53,795 bases of DNA from Sutterella seckii (GCF_009183815.1 NZ_WEHX01000006.1:1-53795), one strand, 5' to 3'. Numbered from the stretch's first letter, positions 17,375 to 27,188 are shown. The notes: generated by a model from the letters alone, not told the origin. A program made the numbers and translations.

Positions 17375-18274
17375 TCAATAGCGCTTCGCCATCTCAAGCG
17401 CTACTTTGGCGAGTCCCGTCTGCGCGCTGATGACGCCGCAGAGAATCATGCCGGCGCCCATGAAGCCGATGTAGCTCCAGGTTTCGTCGAGTATGAAGAT
17501 GCCCCCGAGGACGGCTGCGAGCGGCCAGATGAAGGTGTAGATGCGCGCTGCGGGAGCCCCGACATGGCGTTCCGCAGTCTGCCAGAGCACCCAGCCGATC
17601 GCTGAAACCACGAGTGCGAGGAAGAGGAAGTTCGCGACGACCACCGGATCCGTGAGGAGCACGGCTTCCGTGGGGCCTTCGGCAAGAAAGAAGGGAATGG
17701 TGCCGATGACGCCGTAGCCGGTGGCTTTGCGGAGCACGAAGAGAGGCGAGAGGTCGCCGAGCGCGCGCAGAAGAAGCGCGTAGAGCGCATAGGCGGCCGC
17801 GGCGGCGATGCCGAGCATGAAGCCTCTGCTCGGGAGCTCCTGCATGACGGCAACGTCGAAATAGAGAAGAAGCGCGCCCGTGACTGCGGCAACGAGGCCG
17901 AGCATCGTCATCCAGTGCATCTTCCAGGTGCGGAGCGCCGCCATTGCGAGAAGCCCAGTGAGGACCGGTCCCATGGCGACGAGCACGGCGACGGTGGACG
18001 CCTGGCCCGTCACGAGCGCCTGATTCTGGAGCCCGTAGGAGAGCGGCACGCTCGCAAAGCCGAGAAGCGCCACGGTGACTTCGTTCCGGAAGGTCCCGGC
18101 GTAAAGGTCCTTCGGCGCGATGAAGATGAGAAGCCCGTAGGCGAGCACCGCGCGAAGCGCAACGACTGCCCAGGGGCCCATGCCGTAGGCGTAGAGCACC
18201 TTGGTGCTTACGAAGGCGAGACCCCAGCAGATCACGACGAAAAGCGCGAGAAGGTGGTAGGGGAGGTTGCGCAT
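17375..18274 (-). CDS. EamA/DMT-family transporter (10 TM)
   Basis: 299 residues from the ATG at 18274 (AGAGGAATACCCGC upstream); a longer upstream frame is basic and lacks an SD. Two EamA repeats of five helices each: the first begins YHLLALFVVICWGLAFVSTK, the second begins near SRGFMLGIAAAAAYALYALL and ends ILDETWSYIGFMGAGMILCG. The first-helix CWGLAFV pattern is the RhaT/YdcZ-like DMT hallmark. Inner membrane; members export amino acids or other metabolites, substrate not predictable here. Confidence 0.88.
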   Translation of the reverse strand: MRNLPYHLLALFVVICWGLAFVSTKVLYAYGMGPWAVVALRAVLAYGLLIFIAPKDLYAGTFRNEVTVALLGFASVPLSYGLQNQALVTGQASTVAVLVAMGPVLTGLLAMAALRTWKMHWMTMLGLVAAVTGALLLYFDVAVMQELPSRGFMLGIAAAAAYALYALLLRALGDLSPLFVLRKATGYGVIGTIPFFLAEGPTEAVLLTDPVVVANFLFLALVVSAIGWVLWQTAERHVGAPAARIYTFIWPLAAVLGGIFILDETWSYIGFMGAGMILCGVISAQTGLAKVALEMAKRY

Positions 18275-18350
18275 GCGGGTATTCCTCTTTTCTTTGCGGC
18301 AATTCTTTAATTTTAACGGCCGCCGTAAGGCATCCGCTTCCATCGGGCGC

Positions 18351-18384
18351 AAAAAAGCCGGCTTTCCGAGGAAGGCCGGCTTTT
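18351..18384 (-). terminator. Intrinsic terminator
   Basis: Stem AAGCCGG(C)TTTCC / GGAAGGCCGGCTT around GAG, followed on the minus strand by TTTTTTG. Ends the Gate-domain gene and insulates the DMT gene. Confidence 0.85.
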
Positions 18385-18410
18385 GGCTGCGGAAGGTCTC
18401 AAGCAGACGC

Positions 18411-19133
18411 TTAGGCGTGAGCCTTCTTGTCCTCGCGGATGAAGACGAGGCGCGTGAGGTTGGCGGAAAGGACCTTGCCGAGGAGAATGATCCCGAGGCA
18501 GGTGCCGATCGTCGTCGGAACAACGAGAGAGCCGTCTGCGCCGCGAAGCGAGAAGAAGACGATGCCGCTCGAGAGGAAGTTTCCGATTGCAGCGCCCGCG
18601 GTCATCTGGAAGGCCGCAAAGATGAGCGTTTCGCGTTCGGTGATGTCGCCCGATTCCTTGAGCGTGCGGGTGAGGACGGCGCCGGCGTCGGTCGACTGGA
18701 GGGAGGCGATGATCGAGAGCGAGCAGCAGCCGGGGAGACCGAGGAGCGGACGCAGAATCGGGTTGAGGAGGCGTTCCGCGGCATTGAGGGCGCCGTAGTA
18801 TTCGAAGACCGCGATCATGGCCGTGGCGAGCATGATGGTCGGAACAAGCGCGAGCGCAAACATGAAGCCGTCGATGGCGCCCGAGCCGCCCTTGCCGCGG
18901 AAGTTCGACATGACGGTCGAGATTTCCCCGCCCTTGTCGGTTACCTTGGCGACGACGGAGCCGAAGTCGCCGAGGAGCACGGTGTAGTCGAAGATGCCCC
19001 ACCACTTGTCGGTAATGAGAAGGCCTGAAAAGAACGCGACGGCGAGCGCGAAGGCGATGTAGGCGACGATGCCGGGGTTCTTCTTCTGAATCAGGGCAGG
19101 ATCAGCTGCCGGGGTGGGCGTTTCGCTTTGCAT
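18411..19133 (-). CDS. Nucleoside-recognition (Gate) domain membrane protein
   Basis: 240 residues and about six helices. Contains the Gate-domain pattern AERLLNPILRPLLGLPGCCSLSI followed by ASLQSTDAGAVLTRTL and AAFQMTAGAAIGNFLSSG, as in the YjiG/YjiH and SpmA/SpmB groups. In E. coli and Bacillus these proteins usually come as adjacent pairs; here a single gene is present, though longer than SpmB. A transport or gating role in the inner membrane is inferred from the family; no substrate is known. Confidence 0.75.
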   Translation of the reverse strand: MQSETPTPAADPALIQKKNPGIVAYIAFALAVAFFSGLLITDKWWGIFDYTVLLGDFGSVVAKVTDKGGEISTVMSNFRGKGGSGAIDGFMFALALVPTIMLATAMIAVFEYYGALNAAERLLNPILRPLLGLPGCCSLSIIASLQSTDAGAVLTRTLKESGDITERETLIFAAFQMTAGAAIGNFLSSGIVFFSLRGADGSLVVPTTIGTCLGIILLGKVLSANLTRLVFIREDKKAHA

Positions 19134-19355
19134 GATGATGAACTTCGGTGGCAGTGGTGGAGCGCCGGCGGGAGATTCAGAAAAATCCCGGCTTCAACGG
19201 GCGCGTTGGAATTGTTTTCGAAGAGCATTGTAGCGGCATGCGAAAGGGGAGGCGCATTCGGGATTTCAATGGGGAGGCCTCTTTCATTCGCTGAGCGAGG
19301 CGCTTCCGCTATCCTTTTCCGAACTTCGCGCATTCCTTTTTGAGAGGCACTTTTT

Positions 19356-20114
19356 ATGACGCTCCTTGACGAGCTCCACATGGAACTCATTCACGCCGCG
19401 GACTTCCGGATGTACGACACCAAGGGCGTCATGCTCCCGGGCGTGCCTTACCGCATCGGCGTACCGATGGCGGCCGTGCGGGCCGCGGCGCAGAGAATCA
19501 TCCGGAGCGGCCGTTCGAGGGAATTCCTCGCGGAAGCGCTCGTCCCGGGGAAGGTTCGAGCGCATGAAGTACTCAAGACGACTGGGCTCGTGATCGCGCT
19601 CGAGAAGCGTTTTCCCCTTGGTGAGCGGCTTCAATATGCCAGGCAGTATCAGTCCTTCATCACGAACTGGGCGCTCTGCGACCTTTTTGCGGGATCGATG
19701 AAGTGCCTCAGAAAGTCGCCCGACGATGCCTTCTGCTTCATCCGCGAACTCATTGAATCGGATGAACTCTGGCGCGTCCGTACGGGGCTCGTGCTGCTCC
19801 TCACCAATTTTCTCGACGAGTCGACGCTTCCCCGCGCCCTCAGCCTCGCGCTCGACAAAAATGTGCTCCGCTGGGCCGGAAAGGCCTACTACGTTTCCAT
19901 GGGGCTCGCCTGGGCGCTCTCGATTTTCTATGTTGCGGACGCGGATCTCACGCGCCGGACCTTCCTCGAAAGCGCTGCTTCGGGCGGCCTCGACCCCGTG
20001 ACGGCGCGAAGGACGGCGCAGAAAATCCGCGAGTCGCTGCGCGTTTCCCGCGCAGACGCGCGCGAATTCAAGGAAAATACGGAGTCGGCAATTCGCCGGA
20101 GCCGCGGGCTCTAA
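19356..20114 (+). CDS. DNA alkylation repair protein (AlkD-like HEAT-repeat)
   Basis: 252 residues. Opens with YRIGVPMAAVRAAAQRI, the AlkD entry helix that normally reads 'GVP...(L/V)R.(I/L)AK'. Successive alpha-helical HEAT-like repeats follow (CLRKSPDDAFCFIREL, RVRTGLVLLLTNFLD, RWAGKAYYVSMGLAWALS). The last matches the conserved 'Y...MA.AW' helix lining the DNA groove. AlkD-type glycosylases remove bulky or cationic alkyl-purines. SD AGAGG precedes the ATG. Single gene. Confidence 0.82.
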   Translation: MTLLDELHMELIHAADFRMYDTKGVMLPGVPYRIGVPMAAVRAAAQRIIRSGRSREFLAEALVPGKVRAHEVLKTTGLVIALEKRFPLGERLQYARQYQSFITNWALCDLFAGSMKCLRKSPDDAFCFIRELIESDELWRVRTGLVLLLTNFLDESTLPRALSLALDKNVLRWAGKAYYVSMGLAWALSIFYVADADLTRRTFLESAASGGLDPVTARRTAQKIRESLRVSRADAREFKENTESAIRRSRGL

Positions 20115-20185
20115 GGACTGCGCGTCCGGCGGAATGAACGAACACACTTTAAAAACCATAAACGCACCCAAAGGTGAATAAAGAA

Positions 20186-20734
20186 ATGCGCAAGTTCTTT
20201 CAGGAATTTCAGGCATTCATTTCGAAAGGGAATGTCCTTGACCTGGCCGTCGCCGTGATCATCGGCGCTGCTTTTTCTAAGATCGTCGACAGTCTCGTGA
20301 AGGACATCATCAATCCGATCCTCGGCGTCATCGTCGGGCGCCCGGACTTCACGAACCTCTTCATCGTTCTGAAGGATGCTCCCGCGGGCTATACGGGTCC
20401 TCACACGTATGAGGCGCTCGTCAAGGCAGGCGCCACCGTTTTCGGCTACGGCGCCTTCCTCACGGCCGTGGTCCAGTTCCTTCTCCTTGCCTTCTCCGTC
20501 TTCTGGCTCATCAAGATCGTCGTGACGGCCCGCGCCCGCATCGCGGCTGAAGCCGCGCGCCTCCTTGCCGACAAGGATGCGGAGGAAAAGAAGGCGGCCG
20601 AAGAGGCGGCGAAGAAGGCTGCGGCCGAAAAGCCCGCTCCGGCTCTTGCTCCCGCGCCCGTCAACGCCGAGGAGCTGAAGCTCCTCGCCGAAATCCGCGA
20701 CCTTCTGAAGGCCAATGGAAAGGCTGCCGAATAA
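20186..20734 (+). CDS. mscL: Large-conductance mechanosensitive channel MscL with extended tail
   Basis: 182 residues. The core matches MscL: amphipathic [17 protein letters not shown]1 [20 protein letters not shown], and TM2 [22 protein letters not shown] start at ATG 20186, where the N-terminus matches the family; the GTG at 20174 is more likely part of the AAGGTG SD. After TM2 the tail is ~75 residues: an Ala/Lys/Glu helix (residues ~120-155), an Ala-Pro linker, then the conserved [10 protein letters not shown] bundle. E. coli MscL is 136 residues, so the extra length lies in the cytoplasmic linker. Protects against hypo-osmotic shock. Confidence 0.95.
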   Translation: MRKFFQEFQAFISKGNVLDLAVAVIIGAAFSKIVDSLVKDIINPILGVIVGRPDFTNLFIVLKDAPAGYTGPHTYEALVKAGATVFGYGAFLTAVVQFLLLAFSVFWLIKIVVTARARIAAEAARLLADKDAEEKKAAEEAAKKAAAEKPAPALAPAPVNAEELKLLAEIRDLLKANGKAAE

Positions 20735-20761
20735 AGTGCTTTCCCGCTTTTGACTGACAAA

Positions 20762-20810
20762 GAAAACGCCCGCCGGAAGTTGTTCGCTTCCGCGGGCGTT
20801 TTCTTTTTTC
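20762..20810 (+). terminator. Intrinsic terminator
   Basis: Stem GAAAACGCCCGC / GCGGGCGTTTTC extended by GGAAG/CTTCC, followed by TTTTTT. Ends mscL and separates it from the converging dcuC-like gene. Confidence 0.9.
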
Positions 20811-20866
20811 TCAGGATCTGTCATGCCGCGCTCGTGCGGAGACCGCGGCATGGGTTCCCAGCTCGG

Positions 20867-22237
20867 TCAAACGATCAGATTCACGGTGATGAGCATGACG
20901 ACGTAGCCCGTGAGGCACGGGATGATCGTGCGCTTCACCATGGTGAGCGGATTCACCTTGGCGAAACCCGCAACGATGATGATGACGCCCGCAACCGGGC
21001 TCATGGCGCGGAGCATTTCGGAGGCGGTGTGCATCATCAACATCATGGCGATGCCGTTCTGGTTGAAGGCCTGGGCCGCATCCGGCACGAGGTGCCCGAG
21101 GCTCGTGAAGGCCGCGACGCCCGAGCCCGTGAGGACCGTAACGACGCCGATGATCGCCGAGAGGACGACGCTTGTTCCGGTGTAGCCGAGGCCGATCGAC
21201 TGCGCGCCGCTCATGAGGAGGTCGACGATGCCGATGTTCTGCAGGCCCTTCGCGAAGAAGGCGGCAACGAAGATGAGGCCCACGGTCGAGGTGAGAATCG
21301 AGCCCATGCCTTTGAACATGGCGAACGAAAGGTCGAAGGATTCCTTCACGTTTCGCCGTACGATCAGGTCGATTACGAAGGCGAGAATCCAGGCGATGAA
21401 CATCGCGGTGGCGACGTTCATGCCGGTGCCCCAGACGAACTTGTTGAAGACGAGGAGAAGCGCGATCGGGAAGAGCGGCATGAGCGCATAGAAGGCCGGC
21501 GTCTTTTCAAGATTCTGGCGCTTCGATTCAAGCTCGGCGAGGTCGGCAACCTCGCCCTTGCCCTCGCGCCGGTCGAACCAGTACTGGGTGAAGACGTGCG
21601 CCACGGCCATGGCGATCACGACCGGCACCGCCATCGGGAGCTGGTAGCGCACGAGGTATTCGATCGGATCAAGGTGCACGATTTGGGAGGCGAGGTTGGC
21701 CGTCCCCGAAGCCGGTGCGTAGCCGATCGCGAGCACGCTCGCGACGACGGCGGCCGCGGCGAGCGGCGAGCAGCCGACGCGGATGATGAGCGGGTAGACG
21801 GTGACCACCATCAGCATCGCAAGGCCCGCCGCGGACGTGATGACGAGACCGAGACAGTGCCCGACGATGAAGACGGCGGCGAGGATGAGATACGGATTCT
21901 TAATGAAGGAAAGAGGCTTCGCGCAGACCGTGACGAAGCGGTCCGATGCGCCGATTGCCTGCATGTATGCGGCAAAGCCCCCGGAAATCAGGATGAGGAA
22001 GCCTACGCCGCTCACCTGGGAAACCGAGATCGTGCGCAGGAACTCGACGAGGTCGAATCCCAGGATGCCGGTGGCGTTGAATTTGGCCGGGAAGACCTGG
22101 GCGCCGCCCCAGATCGCGAGCGCGTTGAGAAGAAGGCCGCCGAGAAGCAGCACCATGTTGACCTGGTACTTCCTGACGATTGCCCATCCGCAGAGGATGA
22201 GCACGGCTATGCCGAGCCACGGGAATATCGGATTCAT
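20867..22237 (-). CDS. dcuC: DcuC-family anaerobic C4-dicarboxylate carrier
   Basis: 456 residues from ATG 22237 (AAGGAATTCCCTC upstream); about 12 helices. Matches the DcuC family in length and in repeated motifs: GWAIVRKYQVNMVLLLGGLLLNA near the start, SASGTANLASQ-type re-entrant segment at APASGTANLASQIV, and TGSGVAAFTSLGHLVPDAA with MLRAMSPVAGVIIIVAG near the end. Inner-membrane exchange or efflux of succinate and uptake of fumarate/malate/aspartate under anaerobiosis is the known family role. A second, divergent copy lies at 46709-48082. Confidence 0.85.
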   Translation of the reverse strand: MNPIFPWLGIAVLILCGWAIVRKYQVNMVLLLGGLLLNALAIWGGAQVFPAKFNATGILGFDLVEFLRTISVSQVSGVGFLILISGGFAAYMQAIGASDRFVTVCAKPLSFIKNPYLILAAVFIVGHCLGLVITSAAGLAMLMVVTVYPLIIRVGCSPLAAAAVVASVLAIGYAPASGTANLASQIVHLDPIEYLVRYQLPMAVPVVIAMAVAHVFTQYWFDRREGKGEVADLAELESKRQNLEKTPAFYALMPLFPIALLLVFNKFVWGTGMNVATAMFIAWILAFVIDLIVRRNVKESFDLSFAMFKGMGSILTSTVGLIFVAAFFAKGLQNIGIVDLLMSGAQSIGLGYTGTSVVLSAIIGVVTVLTGSGVAAFTSLGHLVPDAAQAFNQNGIAMMLMMHTASEMLRAMSPVAGVIIIVAGFAKVNPLTMVKRTIIPCLTGYVVMLITVNLIV

Positions 22238-22360
22238 GAGGGAATTCCTTTTGGGAAAAGTGTGATTGGGTTCGGCGTCTGAGAGATGCTTCGGAGAAGG
22301 CATTCTGTTTACGCAAGGCCATTCTGCTTCGAAAGGCGTACTCAGAACGCTGGAAGCGCA

Positions 22361-22398
22361 AAAAACCCGCGCTTCCATCAAAGAAAGTGCGGGTTTCG
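22361..22398 (-). terminator. Intrinsic terminator of ppaC
   Basis: Stem AAACCCGC (22363-22370) with GCGGGTTT (22389-22396); the minus strand continues TTTTTTGCG. Confidence 0.75.
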
Positions 22399-22444
22399 GC
22401 TTAGCGCCTTCAGAGCTCAGCCGTCAAAGGACGGCATTGCTCAA

Positions 22445-23365
22445 TCAGGCCTTGAAGACGGCTTCAAGGAAGGGCACGACCTGCTTCTTGCGGGACATGA
22501 CGCCTTCGAGCCAGAGATTGTCGCTGCCGAGGGTCTTCTTCCAGGCGGAGGCGATCTTCGCGGGATCGTCGGAAGCCATGAGAAGGAGCGACCCTTCCTT
22601 CATGATGTCCGTGAGGAGCAGCATGGCGGTGTGGCGGCCTTCGGCCTTCATGCGGCCGAGTTCCTCGAGAAGCTCGGGGATGCGGTCCTCGAGGAGCGCG
22701 AGGTCGACGAGTTCGAGCTGGCCGATGCCGACCTTGTTGCCCGACATGTTGAAGTCCTTGAAGTCGCGCATGATGAGGTCGCGGGCGGCGACGCCCTTGA
22801 CGGCGGACTTGGCGGTGAAGAGCTCCATGCCGAGGGCCTTCATGTCATCAACGCCCGCGATGAGGGCGAGCTCGCGCGCGGCGGCGCGGTCGGCTTCCGT
22901 GCAGGTCGGGGACTTGAAGATCACGGTGTCGGAGAGGATCGCGCAGAGCATGGCGCCGGCGATTTCCTTCGGCGGAACGAAGCCGAGATAATCGTACATG
23001 CGCTTGAGGATGGTGTTCGTGCAGCCGACCGGCATGATCACGCATTCGAGCGGAGCCGTGGAGGTCATGTCGCCGAGCTTGTGGTGGTCGACGATGCCCT
23101 TCAGCGTGCATTCGGCAAAATCGTCCGGCGCCTGATTGAGGTCGGAATAGTCGACGATGTAGACCTCGCGGCCGGCAACCGACGTGACGACTTCAGGAGC
23201 CTTGAGGCCGAAGCGTTCGAGAACGAAGGCCGTTTCAGGAGCCGGCGTCCCCTGAGCGGCCGGGACGACGTCGAGGCCGCGCTTCTTATAGAGATCCGCG
23301 CAGGCAATGGCGGAAACAATGCTGTCGGTATCGGGGTGCTTATGGCCGAGAATGATGGCGGACAT
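22445..23365 (-). CDS. ppaC: Manganese-dependent inorganic pyrophosphatase (family II)
   Basis: 306 residues. N-terminal DHH domain: GHKHPDTDS (metal ligands His and Asp), VDYSDLNQ and GIVDHHKLGDM, the DHH motif. C-terminal DHHA2 domain near 190-306 with MASDDPAKI and VMSRKKQVVPFL, where the S-R-K-K segment binds phosphate. Length and motifs match soluble Mn/Co-dependent PPases that hydrolyse PPi in the cytoplasm. No CBS insert is present. Unusual for many betaproteobacteria, which use family I (Ppa), but frequent in anaerobes. Confidence 0.95.
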   Translation of the reverse strand: MSAIILGHKHPDTDSIVSAIACADLYKKRGLDVVPAAQGTPAPETAFVLERFGLKAPEVVTSVAGREVYIVDYSDLNQAPDDFAECTLKGIVDHHKLGDMTSTAPLECVIMPVGCTNTILKRMYDYLGFVPPKEIAGAMLCAILSDTVIFKSPTCTEADRAAARELALIAGVDDMKALGMELFTAKSAVKGVAARDLIMRDFKDFNMSGNKVGIGQLELVDLALLEDRIPELLEELGRMKAEGRHTAMLLLTDIMKEGSLLLMASDDPAKIASAWKKTLGSDNLWLEGVMSRKKQVVPFLEAVFKA

Positions 23366-23962
23366 GTAGGTATGCCTTCAGATGTTTTGTTGGGAAAGTC
23401 TCATGCTGCGGAACCGGAGGCCTGAGCCTTCCTGTTCAGCAGGTCGAAAAAATAATCCCGCTATTTTAGGAGAAGGCAGGGAGTCTGCGCAGGAATAGGC
23501 TTCCGGTAGTTTATTGCTAACGGTAATCTGTCTTTAATAGGGACTACTCTTTACGAGGTAGTGGATTAGCCCCATCTCACGTTTTAAGCCTCGGGTCAGA
23601 TAAATTCTAAGTGTTCGATGTACTTCAAAAGTTCAGGAAAACTGAAGGCATTACGCTATTCATTGAATGAATAACGAATTCGAAAAACCGAGGGCTTACC
23701 CTGTAAGAGAAGAGGGCGGGGGTCTTTATCTTTGCCGTCAGCGGCAACTATACGAATTCATTAAGCATTAAGGCCGCGACCCTGAAAAAAAAATTGATTG
23801 GACAGATGTCTGCCAGGACCCCCGCAGATTCTCATTTAAAGTCCTGAGCGCGCTTCCGGGAAAGCTTCCTTCTGAAGACTTCCCCCCGTGATCCGTGCGT
23901 TCAGGACGGCTTCTGCTTTCTTTATTTATCTGGCGGCAATCTCTCCTCAAGAGGAGATTCTT
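23366..23962. other. Intergenic region before molybdoenzyme operon
   Basis: About 600 bases without a supported gene. It contains the inverted repeat TATTCAT-TGA-ATGAATA (23657-23673), a possible regulator site about 290 bp before the operon. No canonical FNR box (TTGAT-N4-ATCAA) was found. The last ~90 bases form the leader with AAGAGGAG as SD. Confidence 0.5.
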
Positions 23963-26586
23963 ATGACGAAGAACGTTGAGCCCTCCGCGGCCCGCGGTCC
24001 CGGTCTCTCCCGCCGCAGCTTCATCGGCGCCGCCGGTGCGGTCGGCGCGGCTGCAGGCACGGGAACGATCGGTGCGGCTGTCTGGACGGCTGCCGACGAA
24101 GCCATCGCGAAGGAAGTCGAGGCGTTGAAGGCCGAAGGCTGGGAAGCGCACCCGACCGCCTGCATGGTGTGCGGCGGCTACTGCGGCCTGCTCGCGCTTC
24201 ACAAGAAGGGCGAGCCCGTTCCCAGGCGACCGTGAAGATCATGCCGAACCCCACGCATCCCCAGCGCGGCTGCTGCGCCCGCGGCGCGCAGGCGATGTGG
24301 GTGTGGAACCACCCGCAGCGCCTGAGAAAGCCCATGAAGCGCACGGGCGAGCGCGGCGAAGGGAAGTTCGAGGAGATCTCCTGGGATCAGGCGCTCACTG
24401 AAATTGCCGAGCGCGTGAAGAAGATCGTCGAGGAGCACGGCGAACGCGCGATCTCGATGACGTCGCACAATTTCTCGGGCCTTCAGCAGTGGCTTGCGGC
24501 CCCTCTCGGCACGCCCAACGTGATCAGTCATTCCTCCACCTGCAATTCCGCTTCCGTTGCCGGCCGCCGCATGGTCTTCGGCAAGGGCTTCGACGGCGCG
24601 GGCAAGGTCGAGCCCGACTACGAACGCTGCCGTCTGCTTCTCTGCGTGGGGCGCTCGCTCAACTGCGCCATGGGCGTGACTGCGGTCTTCGGCCGCGCGC
24701 GCGAAAAGGGCGCGAAGGTGATCTTCGTCGACCCGCGCATGCCTGAAAACGCCATGTCCTCGGGCGCTGAATGGGTTCCCATCCGCCCGGGCACGGACTC
24801 CGCGTTCCTCCTCTCGATGATCGGCGTCGGCATCACGGAAAAGCTCGTCGACTTCGAGTTCCTGCGCCGCTATACGAATGCGCCCTACCTCATTGAGGTC
24901 GGCACGCACCGTCCGATCGCCGCGAACGAACTGATCGAAGGCGCTTCGAAGGACTCCTTCGTCGTCATGAACCGCGCTTCCTCAGCCTTTGCGGCGATGG
25001 GGCTCGCGCGCGACCAGAAGGGCGCCGTCACGGGCTTCGACGAACCCGAAGGCGTCGACCCGGATCTCGACTATGCGGGCACCGTCCGCACGGTCGACGG
25101 CAGGGACCTCGCGGTTGAAACGGCCTTCGTGCGGTTCTCGAAGACCGCGATTGCCTGGACGCCCGAGAAGGCGTCGCTTACGACGGGGATTCCGTCCGAA
25201 ACGATCGTTCGCATTGCGCGCGCCTTCTTCACCGAAGGCGGCGTCTGCGACGACGGCTGGTACGCCTCGAGAAACGGCAACGACACCCACGCCTATGCGC
25301 TCATGAGCATGATCAACCTCTTCACGGGGCAGATTGATCAGCCGGGCGGCTTCGTCGTCACCCAGGGCGGCGGCTTCAAGGGGCCGGGCGCCTCGCAGTC
25401 GGGCGGAAAGGGCAAGGGCCCGCACGGCGAATCCTGGAAGAACGCCGAAGGGAAGGCCCTCGACAAGGTCCTCTATCCGGAAGGCTCCGGCACCTATTCG
25501 GCCATCTTCAGCGCGATTGAGGAAGGAAAGCCCTATCCGATCCGCGCCGCCTTCATCACGGGTTCGACCATGTTCCACCGCGAGGCGAATTCGGACAGGA
25601 TGGCGAGGGCCTTCAAGGCGCTCGACCTCATGGTCGTGCAGGACATCTTCCCGCACGAGGTGATCGACTACGCCGACTACGTGCTCCCCTCGACCTTCTT
25701 CCTCGAAGCCTACGAATACGGCGGCGTCAAGTGGGCTCTGAACGGCAACGTCCAGTTCTCGAACGCCGGGATCGAACCTCCTGAAGGGTGCGACGCGCGC
25801 GACGAGATCTGGCAGTTCTGCGAAATCCTGCGCCGCGCATTCCCCGAGCGCGCGAAGGAGCGCCTCGGCTACGACCACGAGATGAAGACCCGCGAGGAAT
25901 TCAAGAAGTGGTACCGCGGCATGATGGACGGCGCCTGGGCGAAGTTCATCGCGAAGAAGAACAGCGACAAGGCGGGCGAAGGCGACCGCATCGATGCGGA
26001 CGTGAAGGCCCGCGGCTGGTCGCAGGTCTCGGCGAAGAAGTTCGGCGTCTATCCGCAGAAGAAGCCCTTCGGCACCCCCACGGGCAAGGGCGAAATCATC
26101 TCCTTCCTCTTTGCCGGCAAATACGAAAAGAAGGGCGCTTCGGGACTTTCCGACTGGGTGATGCCTCCGGCCTACACCATCCCGAGACCGCGCTCGAACG
26201 AGTTCTATCTCGTCTCGGGCAAGGACAGCGCTTCGAATTCGGGCGTCTCCATGTGGACGTGGCCGACGAAGTTCCTCGGCGACCGCACGGTCTGGATGAA
26301 CCCCGTCGACGCCGAACGCCTCGGCATCCGCACGGGCGACACCGTGGAGCTCACGAGTCTCGACACGGGCGTCAGGGGCCGCACGAAGGTGACGGTCACC
26401 AACCGCGTCGTTGCGGGCTCGCTCTTTGCCCACGGCTTCGCCGGCGGCGTGAGAACGAAGAGAAACCTCGGCGCCTATGAGTGGACGCGCGAAGGCATCA
26501 ACTCGCACTGGTTCTGCACGGGCTACCGCGAACCGGTGACGGGTTCGCTCGCCAACAACTCCACCGTCCGCGTCGAACGCATCTAA
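23963..26586 (+). CDS. Tat-exported molybdopterin oxidoreductase catalytic subunit, PsrA/PhsA/TtrA type, frameshifted
   Basis: Two frames make one protein of about 874 residues. Frame 1 (23963-24235) has AAGAGGAG SD, the Tat signal LSRRSFIGAAGAVGAAAG and the first [4Fe-4S] cysteines CMVCGGYC. Frame 2 resumes at 24223 with QATVKIMPNP, CCARG (fourth Cys) and the molybdopterin domain. One C missing from CCC at 24221-24223 explains the shift: CCCC restores VPQATVKI. The likely metal ligand is the Cys in SSTCNSAS, as in the Cys-ligated Psr/Phs/Ttr/NapA branch. Exported as holoenzyme to reduce (or oxidise) a sulfur or nitrogen/arsenic oxyanion; the substrate cannot be fixed by eye. Operon with an FeS subunit and NrfD anchor. 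Confidence 0.85.
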
Positions 26587-26603
26587 GAGGGAGGCATCAG
26601 GCA

Positions 26604-27188
26604 ATGACTCAATACAGCAAAAAGCTTGCGCATCTCTTTGATGCGACGCAGTGCGTCGGGTGCTCGGCCTGCATCGTGGCCTGCGCTCAGACGAACTATC
26701 CGGACATGCTCAACGACGAGAATACGGGCTGGAAGTCTCTTCCCTCGAACATTCGCGTCGTGAAGCTCGAGACGCTCCGTCGTCCGCAGCAGATCCTCGT
26801 GCAGTGCCAGCAGTGCGACGACGCGCCCTGCATCGGCGTCTGCCCCTTCGGCGCCAACTACCACGATCCGCTCACGGGCCAGGTGAAGACCGATCCCGAG
26901 CGCTGCGTGGGGTGCGGCTACTGCGTTACGGCGTGCCCGTACGACGTGCGCTGGCTCCATCCGAAGACGGGGCTTCCCGTCAAGTGCATGGGCGAAGGCT
27001 GCGAAAAGCTCGTCGCCCAGGGTCAGGACCCGGCATGCGTCGCCGCCTGCCCGGTTTCGGCGCGCGCCTTCGGCAACATCCAGGATCCGGAATCCGCCGT
27101 CTCGCAGCGCATCGCCCGCTCGCGCACTGAACGCCTTCTCCCGCAGAAAGGCACTAAGCCCAACTACTTCGTCGTGGTGCAGAAATGA
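26604..27188 (+). CDS. Four-cluster ferredoxin-like electron-transfer subunit (PsrB/PhsB/TtrB/DmsB type)
   Basis: 194 residues from ATG 26604, 17 bases after the catalytic gene and preceded by GGGAGG. Four cysteine groups: CVGCSACIVAC, CQQCDDAPCIGVCPFGA, CVGCGYCVTACPYDV and a final CMGEGCEK...CVAACPVSAR. These are the four [4Fe-4S] clusters that carry electrons between the NrfD membrane anchor and the molybdenum site. No own signal, as expected for co-export with the Tat-bearing catalytic subunit. Ends in ATGA overlap with the next gene. Confidence 0.92.
   Translation: MTQYSKKLAHLFDATQCVGCSACIVACAQTNYPDMLNDENTGWKSLPSNIRVVKLETLRRPQQILVQCQQCDDAPCIGVCPFGANYHDPLTGQVKTDPERCVGCGYCVTACPYDVRWLHPKTGLPVKCMGEGCEKLVAQGQDPACVAACPVSARAFGNIQDPESAVSQRIARSRTERLLPQKGTKPNYFVVVQK

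Noticed and set aside
20750-22282. 510-codon plus-strand frame rich in His/Arg/Asp/Glu
   Set aside because: Antisense of the dcuC-like carrier; no SD and an unnatural composition.
23657-23673. ArgR box before the molybdoenzyme operon
   Set aside because: The palindrome has ATTCAT...ATGAAT orientation, opposite to the TGAAT...ATTCA of an ArgR box.
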